Assembly (NCBI GenBank): GCA_027317645.1
Contig: DAHVQS010000086.1
Location: 1 to 5,478, forward strand
Reading direction: 5' to 3'
DNA: 5,478 nucleotides
From: Paenalcaligenes sp021793095
GTDB taxonomy: Bacteria; Pseudomonadota; Gammaproteobacteria; Burkholderiales; Burkholderiaceae_B
The notes under the pieces were generated by a model, which was given only the letters and a program-made list of their open reading frames with translations, did not search any database and was not told the DNA's origin. This document shows positions 1 through 5,478 of this stretch, piece after piece (position 1 is the first letter of the stretch; each line of letters starts with the position of its first letter). The translations under genes and the position numbers were made by a program.

Positions 1-1
1 A

Positions 2-865
2 AAGTCAGGTACTGACTTAAGTGATGGGAAGCGTATGTTAGTCCAAGGCCCTGTTAAATTTACCATTGATGGTTCACCCCAAGGTTATACGGCACATTTT
101 ACTGAGCCTTATAGCACCCAACGCCCTCAAGATGATGGCAATTACAAAGGCTTTTCCTATTGGGATGACCGCGACGAGATTTTTGATATTATTGAACAAC
201 TGCACCGTGATGGTTATCAACTAACAATTCACGGTAATGGTGACCAAGGCATTCAAGACATCATCGATGCTTATTCTGCTGCACAGCGCGCTTACCCTCG
301 TGAAGATGCACGTCACGGCATTATTCATGCACAATTTAGTCGTCCTGATCAACTAGTCCAAATGGCTGCTTTGGACATATCCCCTAGCTTTTTTATCGGT
401 CATACCTTTTACTGGGGAGATCGTCATAAAAATGTATTTTTTGGCGAAAACCGCGCCCATCATATGAGCCCTTTAAAAGGAGCTTTAGATGCAGGGCTGG
501 TCTTTTCTACCCATACCGATACCTACATCACACCCATTGATGGCATTCAGATGATGTGGTCCGCGGTAAACCGTAAGTCTACCAGTGGTGATGTCATCGG
601 CCCAGAGCAACGCATAGATCCCTATGAAGCACTAAAAGCAATTACTATAAATGTTGCTTGGCAGTTTTTTGAAGAAGACATCAAGGGCAGTATAGAGCCT
701 GGTAAATTGGCTGACTTTGTGATCCTGTCTGGCAACCCTTTAACGGTGGCACATCTAGATCCGATGGCGATTAAAGACATCAAGGTACTAGAAACCATCG
801 TGGGAGGTGAAACAGTATTTAAAGGCGAAACCAGCAGTATCATAGCAAACCATTTTGATGAATAA
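2..865 (+). CDS. Amidohydrolase family 3 (YtcJ-like) metal-dependent hydrolase, 3' part
   Basis: This is the C-terminal part of a cytosolic metal-dependent amidohydrolase with a TIM-barrel fold. The frame is open to the left edge: residues KSGTDLSDGKR precede the first ATG at 35, so that ATG is internal and the true start lies outside the window. Family landmarks follow in order: DGSPQGYTAHFTEPY near the left end, IHGNGD (His codon 230-232), IIHAQ (His codon 326-328), the SFFIGHTFYWGDRH block, and THTDTYITP (Asp codon 518-520). By family knowledge these His and Asp residues are metal ligands or catalytic. The C-terminal GSIEPGKLADFVIL motif is typical of amidohydrolases and closes the small beta-sandwich domain. 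Family members hydrolyse amide or N-formyl bonds; the substrate here is unknown. No frameshift or internal stop is seen. The family is near certain and the exact reaction is not. Confidence 0.93.
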   Translation, partial: KSGTDLSDGKRMLVQGPVKFTIDGSPQGYTAHFTEPYSTQRPQDDGNYKGFSYWDDRDEIFDIIEQLHRDGYQLTIHGNGDQGIQDIIDAYSAAQRAYPREDARHGIIHAQFSRPDQLVQMAALDISPSFFIGHTFYWGDRHKNVFFGENRAHHMSPLKGALDAGLVFSTHTDTYITPIDGIQMMWSAVNRKSTSGDVIGPEQRIDPYEALKAITINVAWQFFEEDIKGSIEPGKLADFVILSGNPLTVAHLDPMAIKDIKVLETIVGGETVFKGETSSIIANHFDE

Positions 866-874
866 ATAGAAATC

Positions 875-906
875 GCCGGCTCCTACAAATAAAGCTAGGA
901 GTCGGC
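875..906. repeat. REP-like inverted repeat or weak terminator
   Basis: The arms 875-885 and 896-906 pair over 11 bp with one G-U, around a 10-nt AT-rich loop, starting 10 nt after the amidohydrolase stop codon. No T-run follows on the plus strand, so it is a poor classical rho-independent terminator. Read on the minus strand, the left arm gives GTAGGAGCCGGC, which resembles the head of REP elements known from Pseudomonas and relatives. It could be an extragenic repeat, an RNA-stabilising 3' hairpin, or a weak terminator. No second copy is seen in this window. Confidence 0.55.
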
Positions 907-1014
907 TAAGTCTGCAATTCTTAAACTGTCACGCCCACTGTGCTCATCTCTTTCCTTTGAACTACGTTTCTAAGCTAATCGTAGCGCAAATCTATTTAAA
1001 AACTCACACCTTTA

Positions 1015-1045
1015 TTTTCAGCATCGATATATATTTTTCTATAAT
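1015..1045 (+). promoter_or_regulatory. Candidate sigma-70 promoter for aceA
   Basis: A perfect consensus -10 box, TATAAT, lies at 1040-1045. The best -35 candidate is TTTTCA at 1015-1020 (4 of 6 matches to TTGACA) with a long 19-bp spacer, so the promoter may need an activator. Transcription would begin near 1052, giving a leader of about 185 nt before aceA. In this AT-rich stretch a chance TATAAT is quite possible. Confidence 0.4.
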
Positions 1046-1058
1046 AAATAAGCAATTT

Positions 1059-1095
1059 ACTAGTACTTTCCCCAAGCATAGACCAAAGTATTAGT
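1059..1095 (+). repeat. 11-bp inverted repeat at the predicted 5' end of the aceA leader
   Basis: ACTAGTACTTT (1059-1069) pairs with AAAGTATTAGT (1085-1095) over 11 bp with a single G-U, around a 15-nt loop. It begins 13 nt after the TATAAT box, so it would fold at the very 5' end of a transcript from that promoter. It could be a 5' stabilising hairpin or, as DNA, a two-fold operator for a regulator of the glyoxylate shunt. No T-run follows, so it is not a terminator. Confidence 0.45.
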
Positions 1096-1149
1096 TGTTT
1101 ATCTATATTTTTATAGAGAAAAATGGACTAAAATCATAAATATCGAGAC

Positions 1150-1182
1150 ATGGCGCTTCATTTTTTATTAAAAGGAGGCTAA
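1150..1182 (+). other. Tiny leader ORF of 10 codons (MALHFLLKGG)
   Basis: An ATG at 1150 opens a 10-codon frame that ends with TAA at 1180-1182, inside the predicted aceA leader. Its own ribosome site is weak (CGAG at 1144-1147). Its last codons AAA GGA GGC form the strong Shine-Dalgarno at 1171-1178. It may be a leader peptide or simply chance: a frame this short is expected by accident. Confidence 0.15.
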
Positions 1183-1198
1183 ACTGAACATGCATTAA
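1171..1198 (+). promoter_or_regulatory. Perfect Shine-Dalgarno followed by a two-codon ORF (ATG CAT TAA)
   Basis: AAAGGAGG at 1171-1178 is the strongest ribosome-binding sequence near aceA, stronger than the one next to the aceA start. It is followed 11 nt later by ATG CAT TAA (1190-1198), a start with one sense codon and a stop. That ATG is in the same frame as aceA, 48 nt upstream, but TAA at 1196 and TAG at 1226 block any extension of aceA. It may be a ribosome standby or decoy site, or the remnant of a duplicated start region. Confidence 0.3.
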
Positions 1199-1226
1199 AT
1201 TTTTTCATTTTTATTAATCTCTATAT

Positions 1227-1230
1227 AGGA
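1227..1230 (+). promoter_or_regulatory. aceA ribosome-binding site (AGGA)
   Basis: AGGA at 1227-1230 sits 7 nt before the ATG at 1238, a good spacing with moderate strength. Together with the in-frame stop TAG at 1226 it fixes the aceA start at 1238. Confidence 0.7.
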
Positions 1231-1237
1231 ACGGATC

Positions 1238-2839
1238 ATGTCTCAATACTTAAAAGACATTGAGCAGCTTTCTTCTGTAATCGCTCAACACCCCACTTGG
1301 GGCTCTATCGATGCAGAGTCGGCTGTACGCATGCGTTTGCAAAACCGCTTTGAAACAGGCTTGGATATTGCCAAATACACAGCTGATATCATGCGTCGAG
1401 ATATGGCGGCTTATGATGCTGACAGTTCAAAGTACACGCAGTCCTTGGGTTGCTGGCATGGTTTTATCGGCCAGCAAAAGATGATCTCAGTCAAAAAGCA
1501 TTTCGGTACGACCAAGGGGCGCTATCTGTATCTTTCCGGCTGGATGATTGCTGCATTACGCTCTAAGTTTGGTCCTTTGCCTGATCAGTCGATGCACGAA
1601 AAGACCACGGTCTCTGACACCATCGAAGAGCTTTACACCTTTTTAAAGCAGGCAGATGCTGTTGAGCTCAACGACTATTTCCGTGAGCTCGATGCCGCGC
1701 GTGAGGCTGGTGACAGCGCAAAAGAAAAAGAAATCATCCAAAAAATCGATAATTTTGAGACTCATATCGTTCCCATCATTGCTGATATTGATGCAGGTTT
1801 TGGTAACGAAGAGGCCATTTATCTACTGGCTAAAAAGATGATCGAGGCCGGGGCATGCGCGATTCAGCTAGAAAACCAGGTTTCTGATGAAAAGCAGTGT
1901 GGTCACCAAGACGGCAAGGTGACTGTTCCTCATGCTGAGTTCATAGCGAAAATTAATGCTGTACGTTATGCATTTTTAGAGCTCGGGGTTGAAAATGGTG
2001 TGATTGTGGCCCGCACGGACTCCTTGGGTGCCGGCTTGACCAAGCAAATTGCGGTGACCAATGAGCCCGGCGATCTAGGCGATCAATACAATAGCTTCTT
2101 GGATGGTGAGTATATTGAAAGCGCCGATGACATCGACAACGGTGACGTCGTTGTCAAAGCCAATGGCAAGCTCTTAAAGCCAAAACGTCTGGCTTCTGGG
2201 TTGTTCCAATTCCGCAAGGACACTGGTTTTGACCGGGTGGTGCTTGATTGCATTACTAGCCTGCAAAACGGCGCAGACTTGCTCTGGATTGAAACAGAGC
2301 AGCCTCACGTGGGCCAGATTGCTGCCATGGTCGATGAGATTCGCAAGGTCGTTCCCGATGCCAAGCTGGTTTACAACAACAGCCCAAGCTTTAACTGGAC
2401 ACTCAACTTCCGTCAACAGGTGTATGACGACTGGGTCGAGCAAGGCAAAGATGTTTCGGCCTATGACCGCGACCGCCTGATGAGCGCTGAGTACGATGGC
2501 TCTGAGTTGTGCAATGAGGCTGACCAACGCGTGCGCAATTTCCAAGCCGATGCTTCACGCGAAGCCGGTATTTTCCACCACTTGATTACCCTGCCCACCT
2601 ATCACACAGCCGCCTTGTCTACCGACACGCTTGCAAAAGGCTACTTTGGTGATGAGGGGATGCTTGCTTATGTGGCTGATGTCCAGCGTCGCGAAATCCG
2701 CGAAGAGGTGGCCACCGTACGCCACCAGCGTATGGCAGGCTCTGACATTGGTGATGATCACAAAGAGTATTTCTCAGGTGATGCGGCGCTAAAAGCCGGT
2801 GGTGCCGACAACACCATGAATCAGTTTGATAACATCTAA
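1238..2839 (+). CDS. aceA: Isocitrate lyase, long form
   Basis: A cytosolic enzyme that splits isocitrate into glyoxylate and succinate, the first step of the glyoxylate shunt, needed for growth on acetate, fatty acids and other C2 sources. The gene is complete at 533 residues, close to the ~531 aa Pseudomonas-type enzyme and about 100 longer than the E. coli form. Visible landmarks are SGW at 100-102 in the substrate pocket, the metal-binding DIDAGFGN segment (183-190), the catalytic motif KQCGH with Cys221 (219-223; KKCGH in the short form), and NNSPSFNW (380-387), whose serines bind the substrate carboxylate. The C-terminal half keeps the HHLITLPTYHTAALST and GSDIGDDHKEYF blocks and the NTMNQF tail of long forms. 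The start at 1238 has a well-placed AGGA and an in-frame stop just upstream. It appears monocistronic, with a strong terminator 20 nt after the stop. Recognition is by family motifs from memory. Confidence 0.98.
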   Translation: MSQYLKDIEQLSSVIAQHPTWGSIDAESAVRMRLQNRFETGLDIAKYTADIMRRDMAAYDADSSKYTQSLGCWHGFIGQQKMISVKKHFGTTKGRYLYLSGWMIAALRSKFGPLPDQSMHEKTTVSDTIEELYTFLKQADAVELNDYFRELDAAREAGDSAKEKEIIQKIDNFETHIVPIIADIDAGFGNEEAIYLLAKKMIEAGACAIQLENQVSDEKQCGHQDGKVTVPHAEFIAKINAVRYAFLELGVENGVIVARTDSLGAGLTKQIAVTNEPGDLGDQYNSFLDGEYIESADDIDNGDVVVKANGKLLKPKRLASGLFQFRKDTGFDRVVLDCITSLQNGADLLWIETEQPHVGQIAAMVDEIRKVVPDAKLVYNNSPSFNWTLNFRQQVYDDWVEQGKDVSAYDRDRLMSAEYDGSELCNEADQRVRNFQADASREAGIFHHLITLPTYHTAALSTDTLAKGYFGDEGMLAYVADVQRREIREEVATVRHQRMAGSDIGDDHKEYFSGDAALKAGGADNTMNQFDNI

Positions 2840-2859
2840 ATAATCCGTTTTTGAGGTTC

Positions 2860-2888
2860 AAAAAGCGCGCCTACCCGGCGCGCTTTTT
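2860..2888. terminator. Bidirectional rho-independent terminator between aceA and the ligase gene
   Basis: A perfect GC stem, GCGCGCC (2865-2871) with GGCGCGC (2877-2883), encloses a 5-nt loop and is extended by five A-T pairs (2860-2864 with 2884-2888). On the plus strand six T's follow the stem; on the minus strand the A-run reads as five T's. It can therefore end both aceA and the convergent ligase gene whose stop is at 2933, and it should keep the two from running into each other. Confidence 0.92.
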
Positions 2889-2932
2889 TATTCACGAATC
2901 CCGCCAGCACAGGGCGTCATCCTGACCACTAT

Positions 2933-4180
2933 TTAATCGTAGCTACGGATGTCTTCGATGAGCTTGCCGTCCTCTGTCAAGGTGCCCGCCCCGACAAACT
3001 CTACTTCACCTCGAAGTTTGGTGACATCGCGGATTTTTTGTATTAGTTTTTCTTTGAGGCTGTCAGATTGCTCTGTGCTTTCAACCTGTAATACCATGCG
3101 GTCATTGGCCATTTCCCCGCTGATCTGTAGCCGCGCTTTTTTAATTTGTGGGATGGCACTAATGATTTGTTGTACATGCTGAGGGTGCACAAATAACCCT
3201 CTCACCTTGGTGGTTTGGTCTGCCCTGCCCATCCAGCCTCTGATGCGGATATTGGTACGACCCGTGGGACAATCACCGGGCAATACTGCGGATAGATCAC
3301 CGGTGCCATAACGAATCAATGGGTATTCTCGATTTAAGGTGGTGATGACCACCTCGCCAATCGCACCCTCTGGGACAGGCTCGCCAGTGTCTGGGTCAAC
3401 TATTTCTAAAATAACCTCTTCATCAACAACCATTCCATCGAGCGCTGTGGTTTCATAGGCAATGAGGCCCACATCTGCAGTGCCATACATTTGATAAACT
3501 TGCACGCCCTGATCTGCAAACCATGAACGTAGCGACTCGGGCAGCGCCTCGCCAGATACCATCGCTTTTTTGAAGCTGGTGATTGGTTGATTAAGCTCTT
3601 GGGCGCGTTCTAGTAAGACGCGTAAAAAACTCGGGGTGCCGATATAGGCCGTGGGTTTCAGCGCCATCATCGCCAGCACCTGTTGTTCAGTTTGGCCGGT
3701 CCCCGCAGGAAAAACGGTACAGCCCAAAGCCTGAGCGGCCGAATCCATCATAAACCCCGCTGGGGTAAAGTGGTAACTAAAACAGTTTTGCACCACATCA
3801 CCTGCCTGAAAGCCCGCCGCGCGCAACCCCCTGGCCATACGCCAATAGTCTGGTTTGTTGCCCTGTGGCTCAAAGATGATTCCTGGGCTAGCAAATATAC
3901 GAGGCATCTCAGAGCCAAAGCCAACAGCAGCCAACCCGCCTAACACATTTTCATGTCGATTTTCTTGTTGTATGCGCAGCAGATCCGTCTTGCGCGTGAT
4001 AGGCAATGTTTGGAGTTTCTCTCGGGTATGAATGGTGCGGGCATCAATGCCGGACAAAATTTTAGCAAAGGCCGGCGCAGACTGCTGTGCATGCGCAATC
4101 TGCTCGGGCAGTGCAGCCATTAATGCGGCCTCGCGCTCTTGTTTGGTGCGCAACTCCTCTGCATTTGGTGATTGAGACAT
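2933..4180 (-). CDS. PaaK-like acyl-CoA ligase (phenylacetate-CoA ligase family)
   Basis: An ANL-superfamily enzyme of the phenylacetate-CoA ligase family, 415 residues, expected to activate a carboxylic acid to its acyl-AMP and then its CoA thioester in the cytosol. Landmarks are YQMYGTADVGLIAYE (229-243), the adenine/ATP-binding motif; RYGTGDL (290-296), whose Asp contacts the ribose; the hinge segment GRADQTTKVRG (318-328) and FVHP (330-333); and a C-terminal DGK (404-406) that may carry the catalytic lysine. The usual Ser/Thr/Gly-rich P-loop (SSGTTGKP type) is replaced by ASPGIIFEPQG (97-107). I set the start at MSQSPN because GGGAG (4188-4192) lies 7 nt before it; the frame stays open up to 4264, but that stretch would overlap the ATPase gene and the hairpin and looks non-coding. 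The gene is third in a transport operon, which suggests that the imported acid is its substrate. Substrate unknown. Confidence 0.9.
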   Translation of the reverse strand: MSQSPNAEELRTKQEREAALMAALPEQIAHAQQSAPAFAKILSGIDARTIHTREKLQTLPITRKTDLLRIQQENRHENVLGGLAAVGFGSEMPRIFASPGIIFEPQGNKPDYWRMARGLRAAGFQAGDVVQNCFSYHFTPAGFMMDSAAQALGCTVFPAGTGQTEQQVLAMMALKPTAYIGTPSFLRVLLERAQELNQPITSFKKAMVSGEALPESLRSWFADQGVQVYQMYGTADVGLIAYETTALDGMVVDEEVILEIVDPDTGEPVPEGAIGEVVITTLNREYPLIRYGTGDLSAVLPGDCPTGRTNIRIRGWMGRADQTTKVRGLFVHPQHVQQIISAIPQIKKARLQISGEMANDRMVLQVESTEQSDSLKEKLIQKIRDVTKLRGEVEFVGAGTLTEDGKLIEDIRSYD

Positions 4181-4187
4181 TAGAAAA

Positions 4188-4192
4188 CTCCC
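4188..4192 (-). promoter_or_regulatory. Ligase gene ribosome-binding site (GGGAG)
   Basis: On the minus strand GGGAG precedes the ATG at 4180 by 7 nt. It decides the start in favour of the 415-residue protein over the 443-residue open frame that begins upstream. Confidence 0.7.
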
Positions 4193-4221
4193 AGTACGGT
4201 AATTTAAGTGTGTCTGAGTAT

Positions 4222-4262
4222 AAAAAAGCGCGCTGCAACACCTGCTAGGCGAGCCAGCGCGC
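4222..4262 (-). terminator. Terminator-like hairpin overlapping the end of the ATPase gene (possible attenuator)
   Basis: Read on the minus strand, GCGCGCTG (4262-4255) pairs perfectly with CAGCGCGC (4235-4228) around a 19-nt loop and is followed by six T's (4227-4222). The first arm encodes part of the last residues (RARWLA) of the ATPase, and the stop codon TAG lies in the loop. A ribosome finishing the ATPase would cover the first arm and block the hairpin, so termination may depend on translation. It lies between two genes that otherwise look like one operon and would lower or regulate ligase expression. Confidence 0.72.
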
Positions 4263-5030
4263 ACGACGCCGATAATGCTTTACATTGTGATAATCCACAC
4301 TGTCACCATCACCTAGGTAAAACTCTTGCACATCGGGGTTTTCTTTTAATACCGCCGCCTCGCCGTTCATGACAATTTGACCGTTTTCAATCAAATACGC
4401 ATGATCGACAATCTCTAAAGCGGCGGCCGCGTTTTGCTCTACTAGCAAAATGCTGGTTTTAGTTTCCTGATTGATTTCGCGGATGATCGCGAAAATCTCT
4501 TGTACTAATTTAGGTGATAAACCCAGGCTCGGCTCATCTAGCATGAGTAGCTTGGGTTCAGTCATCAGCGCCCGACCGATCGCCAGCATCTGCTGCTCGC
4601 CCCCTGACAAATAGCCAGCCTTTGTCCGCGGAAATTCGAGCAGTCGAGGAAAAAATGCATACACCATATCGCGCAACTGATTGAGGCGTGCGCGCGTGCC
4701 TCTAGGGTTAAAGGCGGCATAGAGATTTTCATCAGGTGTTAGATGCTGAAAAATGCGTCGCCCTTCGATGACATGAACCAAGCCTTTGGTCACTCGTTGA
4801 GCAGCGCCATAGGGGAGTAGGCTCTCCCCCATGAACTCGACGCTGCCGCGAGTCACCTCGCCTCGCTCTGGGGCGAGTAGACCGCTGATAGACTTGAGGG
4901 TGGTGCTTTTACCAGCACCATTAGAGCCCAGCAGTGCAACCATTCCCCCTTCTTTGACGTTCAAAGAGACGCCTCGAATAGCAAGGAAAACGCGGTCATA
5001 GATGACTTCGACATTATTTAATGTGAGCAT
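4245..5030 (-). CDS. livF: LivF-type ABC transporter ATP-binding protein
   Basis: A cytoplasmic ATPase of the HAAT (branched-chain amino acid type) ABC importer family; with a second ATPase (LivG) and permeases (LivH, LivM) it would drive uptake of a solute delivered by a periplasmic binding protein. Its 261 residues show Walker A GSNGAGKST (35-43), the signature LSGGE (141-145), and Walker B LLMLDEP (161-167) followed by the D-loop SLGLSP. The switch-histidine position holds Gln in LVEQN (196-200), which is usual for LivF. The protein exceeds the ~235 aa of plain LivF by about 20 residues, and the basic tail YHNVKHYRRRARWLA (247-261) recalls LivF proteins linked to CoA ligase genes. The start lies 2 nt after the stop of the binding-protein gene, and its GGGAGA site (5041-5046) lies inside that gene, so translation is probably coupled. 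The family call is firm; the amino-acid substrate implied by the gene name is not. Confidence 0.95.
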   Translation of the reverse strand: MLTLNNVEVIYDRVFLAIRGVSLNVKEGGMVALLGSNGAGKSTTLKSISGLLAPERGEVTRGSVEFMGESLLPYGAAQRVTKGLVHVIEGRRIFQHLTPDENLYAAFNPRGTRARLNQLRDMVYAFFPRLLEFPRTKAGYLSGGEQQMLAIGRALMTEPKLLMLDEPSLGLSPKLVQEIFAIIREINQETKTSILLVEQNAAAALEIVDHAYLIENGQIVMNGEAAVLKENPDVQEFYLGDGDSVDYHNVKHYRRRARWLA

Positions 5031-5032
5031 TA

Positions 5033-5478
5033 TTAGTTGCTCTCCCTGTAGTTTTTGGCGCCTTTTTCAATTTGCTCCCAGACCAAATCTTGGAAAGATG
5101 CTTTCCAATCAGAGATGGGCTCCCAGGCAGTACCGCTCCACTCGACCACACGGCCGGCTCCACCGCCTTGGTGATCGTCATTGGTAATGGTTACCTTGGG
5201 GATTAAACCTTCGGCATCAAAACCATCCAGCAGCTCAAAACCTTTTCTCAGTTTTTCGCCCGTCAGGGGTGCGCCATACTCTTCAACAGCTAAGCGCGCT
5301 GCTTCTAGAGCCATCGCCATCGAAGCTACGCCGACGTTGTAGTAGGTCAACCCGACCTCTTCTATTTCACCTGCCCCCTTTCCTGCCCCGTAGACCTCAT
5401 CCACAATGGCCTGAATAATGGGGTTTTCTCTGCCGCTCTCAGCCAGCTGGAACTTGCGTACCCCCTTGGCGATATCAG
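5033..5478 (-). CDS. Liv-type periplasmic substrate-binding protein, C-terminal part
   Basis: This is the C-terminal ~148 residues of a protein whose start and signal peptide lie beyond the right edge. The frame is open from the window edge, and the GTG at 5404 is internal: residues such as KGVRKFQLAESGRENPIIQAI precede it. The sequence fits the second lobe of a type I periplasmic binding protein (Peripla_BP_6, LivK-like). It has the YYNVGVASMAMALEAARLAVEEYG helix, GEKLRKGFELLDGF, and an ITNDDHQGGGAGRVVEWSG strand and loop near the end. It would capture the solute in the periplasm for the transporter whose ATPase gene starts 2 nt downstream. The family match is from memory and less sharp than for the other genes, but position and pattern agree. 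Ligand unknown. Confidence 0.82.
   Translation of the reverse strand, partial: DIAKGVRKFQLAESGRENPIIQAIVDEVYGAGKGAGEIEEVGLTYYNVGVASMAMALEAARLAVEEYGAPLTGEKLRKGFELLDGFDAEGLIPKVTITNDDHQGGGAGRVVEWSGTAWEPISDWKASFQDLVWEQIEKGAKNYRESN

Larger units (their letters stand above)
866..1237 (+). promoter_or_regulatory. Intergenic region and aceA leader
   Basis: This 372-bp gap between two genes of the same direction holds no ORF of useful length on either strand. It is markedly more AT-rich than the flanking genes, especially from about 1000 onward. It contains the REP-like hairpin at its left end, the best -10 box of the region (1040-1045), a long inverted repeat (1059-1095), two tiny ORFs, and a near-repeated translation-initiation segment close to aceA. 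Bases 907-1010 show only a weak 5-bp inverted repeat (CTACG 962-966 with CGTAG 980-984). I infer that the aceA promoter and its control sites are here; no known regulator site is recognised with confidence. Confidence 0.6.

Noticed and set aside
35..37. ATG at 35 as the start of the amidohydrolase
   Set aside because: The frame is open to the window edge, and known family members have several hundred residues before this point, so the ATG is an internal methionine.
219..533. Possibility that the amidohydrolase is a pseudogene fragment
   Set aside because: The metal-ligand motifs and C-terminal domain are intact with no stop or frameshift; the missing N-terminus is explained by the window edge.
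1040..1237. Riboswitch in the aceA leader
   Set aside because: The leader has one clear hairpin but no multi-helix junction or conserved motif of a riboswitch class I can recognise, and no terminator or SD-sequestering helix is evident.
2174..2545. Minus-strand open frame of 123 codons inside aceA
   Set aside because: It lies wholly antisense to strongly conserved aceA sequence, shows no recognisable domain, and is best explained as a shadow of the aceA codon pattern. The same holds for the shorter antisense frames at 622-843, 2555-2761 and 2619-2861.
2938..2947. 10-bp perfect palindrome CGTAGCTACG just inside the 3' end of the ligase gene
   Set aside because: It is the coding sequence for the last residues (RSYD), has no loop or T-run, and a 10-bp palindrome can arise by chance. 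The nearby strong terminator already explains transcript ending.
3683..3943. Plus-strand open frame of 86 codons antisense to the ligase gene
   Set aside because: It is the complement of clearly coding sequence, with no domain or separate context; the frames at 2949-3182 and 5002-5187 are rejected for the same reason.
4181..4264. Upstream extension of the ligase gene (28 extra residues starting at 4264)
   Set aside because: It would overlap livF and run through the hairpin; the extra residues (MRAGSPSRCCSALF...) do not look like the family, and a good ribosome site sits just before the ATG at 4180.

Overview
The window looks like the chromosome of a Gram-negative proteobacterium (gamma or beta) of moderate GC. 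The clearest clue is the isocitrate lyase, which is the long (~530 aa) form known from Pseudomonas and its relatives, not the ~435 aa E. coli form. The Liv-type ABC genes and a REP-like 'GTAGGAGCCGGC' inverted repeat fit this. I cannot name the genus. All genes found are metabolic or transport genes. I see no mobile element, CRISPR array, tRNA or rRNA.

Layout, left to right. (1) Bases 2-865, plus strand: the 3' part of a family-3 (YtcJ-like) amidohydrolase, cut by the left edge. (2) Bases 866-1237: a 372-bp AT-rich gap with a REP-like hairpin just after the amidohydrolase, a consensus -10 box, a hairpin placed at the predicted 5' end of the aceA transcript, two tiny ORFs, and an unused-looking perfect Shine-Dalgarno upstream of the one aceA uses. 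(3) Bases 1238-2839, plus strand: complete aceA (isocitrate lyase). (4) A short convergent gap with a strong terminator that works in both directions. (5) Minus strand, read right to left: the C-terminal part of a periplasmic Liv-type substrate-binding protein (5478-5033, cut by the right edge), a LivF-type ABC ATPase (5030-4245) and a PaaK-like acyl-CoA ligase (4180-2933).

The three minus-strand genes look like one operon for taking up a carboxylic or aromatic acid and activating it to a CoA thioester; the substrate cannot be read from the sequence. The binding protein and ATPase genes lie 2 nt apart. The ATPase and ligase genes are separated by a terminator-like hairpin whose first arm is the last codons of the ATPase gene and whose loop holds its stop codon, so it may act as a translation-sensitive attenuator. 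aceA is transcribed toward this operon and feeds a different pathway, the glyoxylate shunt used on acetate and fatty acids. A link through acetyl-CoA from degraded acids is possible but is inference.

The genes belong to known families, and I found no clear new system. The points most worth checking are the aceA leader, the attenuator-like hairpin, and the non-canonical P-loop of the CoA ligase.
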